14,203 nucleotides of DNA from Patescibacteria group bacterium (GTDB lineage Bacteria; Patescibacteriota; Minisyncoccia; Phycocordibacterales; UBA5272): contig JAUPVO010000002.1 of the NCBI GenBank assembly GCA_030916975.1, positions 1-14,203 of the forward strand, in the 5' to 3' direction. The position numbers and the translations under genes were made by a program. The notes under the pieces were generated by a model. It did not search any database. It was not told where the DNA came from and saw only the letters and a list, made by a program, of their open reading frames with translations. Shown in pieces: positions 13,734-14,203 of this stretch (position 1 is its first letter; the number at the start of each line of letters is the position of its first letter).

Positions 13734-13775
13734 ATGCACATCGAACAAAAATATGTCAAAAATTATAACAACTAA
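13734..13775 (+). other. Mini-ORF overlapping the start of rplE (possible leader peptide)
   Basis: ATG at 13734 opens a 13-codon frame (MHIEQKYVKNYNN, stop TAA at 13773-13775) in the +1 frame relative to rplE, overlapping its first 23 bases. The ATG sits at the same distance from TATAAT as the predicted leaderless starts at 4133 and 8074. It may be translated, or may be chance. Confidence 0.25.
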
Positions 13776-14203
13776 AGAAAGAGTGTCTAAATCTTTTGAT
13801 ACTCTAAAAGATCAATTTAATTACACTAACAAATTATCAGCTCCAAAATTATCCAAAATCGTTGTATCAGTAGCTACTGGTTCAGCTATGAAAAAGGATA
13901 GACACAAGAACGATTTGGTTATGGACCGTCTTGCTAAGATTACAGGACAGAAGCCGTCTTTACGTAAAGCTAAACAATCAATCGCTTCTTTCAAAACCAG
14001 AGAAGGAGATCAGATTGGAGTAGCAGTTACACTTCGTGGAAAGAGAATGTATGATTTCATAGATAAAGTTATCAACATAGCACTTCCTCGTACTAAAGAC
14101 TTCCGTGGTCTTAATCCAGATTCACTTGATAATATCGGCAATATGACTTTTGGGATCAGAGAGCATACTATTTTTCCTGAGATCAAAGATGAAGAATTAA
14201 AGG
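13753..14203 (+). CDS. rplE: 50S ribosomal protein L5 (uL5), 3' truncated by window edge
   Basis: 150 codons are present and the frame is open at the right edge; a full-length L5 is usually about 180 aa. L5 sits in the central protuberance of the 50S subunit and binds 5S rRNA and, in assembly, L18. Family motifs are clear: SKIVVSVATG (34-43), ITGQKPSLRKAKQSIASF (63-80) then KTREG, LRGKRMYDFIDKVINIALPR (94-113), DFRGLNPDS (116-124) and FGIREHTIFPEI (133-144). The gene normally lies inside the spc operon after rplN and rplX. Here a methyltransferase gene and a 140-base gap with a -10 box precede it, so this operon is broken or rearranged on the left side. What follows cannot be seen. No Shine-Dalgarno precedes the ATG. 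Confidence 0.95.
   Translation, partial: MSKIITTKERVSKSFDTLKDQFNYTNKLSAPKLSKIVVSVATGSAMKKDRHKNDLVMDRLAKITGQKPSLRKAKQSIASFKTREGDQIGVAVTLRGKRMYDFIDKVINIALPRTKDFRGLNPDSLDNIGNMTFGIREHTIFPEIKDEELK

Noticed and set aside
1..14203. CRISPR arrays, insertion sequences, prophage or toxin-antitoxin pairs
   Set aside because: I found no regularly spaced repeats, transposase or integrase motifs, terminal inverted repeats with target duplications, or typical toxin-antitoxin gene pairs.

Overview
The window is a compact, AT-rich stretch of bacterial chromosome that most resembles a Parcubacteria-type member of the Candidate Phyla Radiation (Patescibacteria). The reasons are short intergenic gaps, a short methionyl-tRNA synthetase with a GKDN…WQA active-site region (from memory, common in this group), a chromosomal soluble TraG/VirD4-like ATPase with a long Asn/Lys-rich tail, and secreted peptidoglycan-binding and lamin-tail/PKD proteins. 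TGA is used as a normal stop (the ATPase gene ends in TGA), so this is not the TGA=Gly code of Gracilibacteria/Absconditabacteria. The lineage is inferred; no 16S gene is present.

Layout. 1-187: C-terminal end of a probable surface protein. 232-861: peptidyl-tRNA hydrolase (pth). 919-2868: two-gene ABC exporter operon (MacB/FtsX-type permease plus ATPase). 2965-3038: tRNA-Ile(GAU) without encoded CCA. 3149-3640: MTH1-like Nudix hydrolase with a strong Shine-Dalgarno. 3658-3684: very clear bidirectional terminator, facing a small unknown gene on the minus strand (3710-4006). 4133-6444: a 53-aa two-helix membrane protein followed by the coupling-protein-like ATPase. 6478-7995: secreted LTD-PKD-LTD protein. 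8074-9450: secreted protein with a Ca-loop-like motif and a peptidoglycan-binding domain. 9476-9988 (minus): infC, divergent from an AI-2E family transporter (10094-11170). 11226-12713: metG. 12756-12971: DUF167/YggU. 13031-13612: putative SAM methyltransferase. 13753 to the edge: ribosomal protein L5 (rplE), truncated by the window end.

How it fits together. Much of the window is translation housekeeping (pth, tRNA-Ile, infC, metG, rplE), mixed with cell-envelope functions (ABC exporter, AI-2E transporter, two secreted proteins, a TraG-like ATPase). infC and rplE both lie outside their usual ribosomal operon neighbours, at least on the sides that can be seen.

The most striking pattern is regulatory. 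Many genes carry a near-perfect extended -10 box (TGnTATAAT) only 6-32 bases before the start codon, usually with no recognisable -35 and no Shine-Dalgarno. This predicts leaderless or very short-leader mRNAs for several genes (232, 919, 4133, 8074), while the genes at 3149 and 6478 have real Shine-Dalgarno sequences. I saw no CRISPR array, insertion sequence, prophage or obvious defence island. Apart from the leaderless pattern, the possible split coupling protein, and a mini-ORF overlapping the rplE start, the region looks ordinary.
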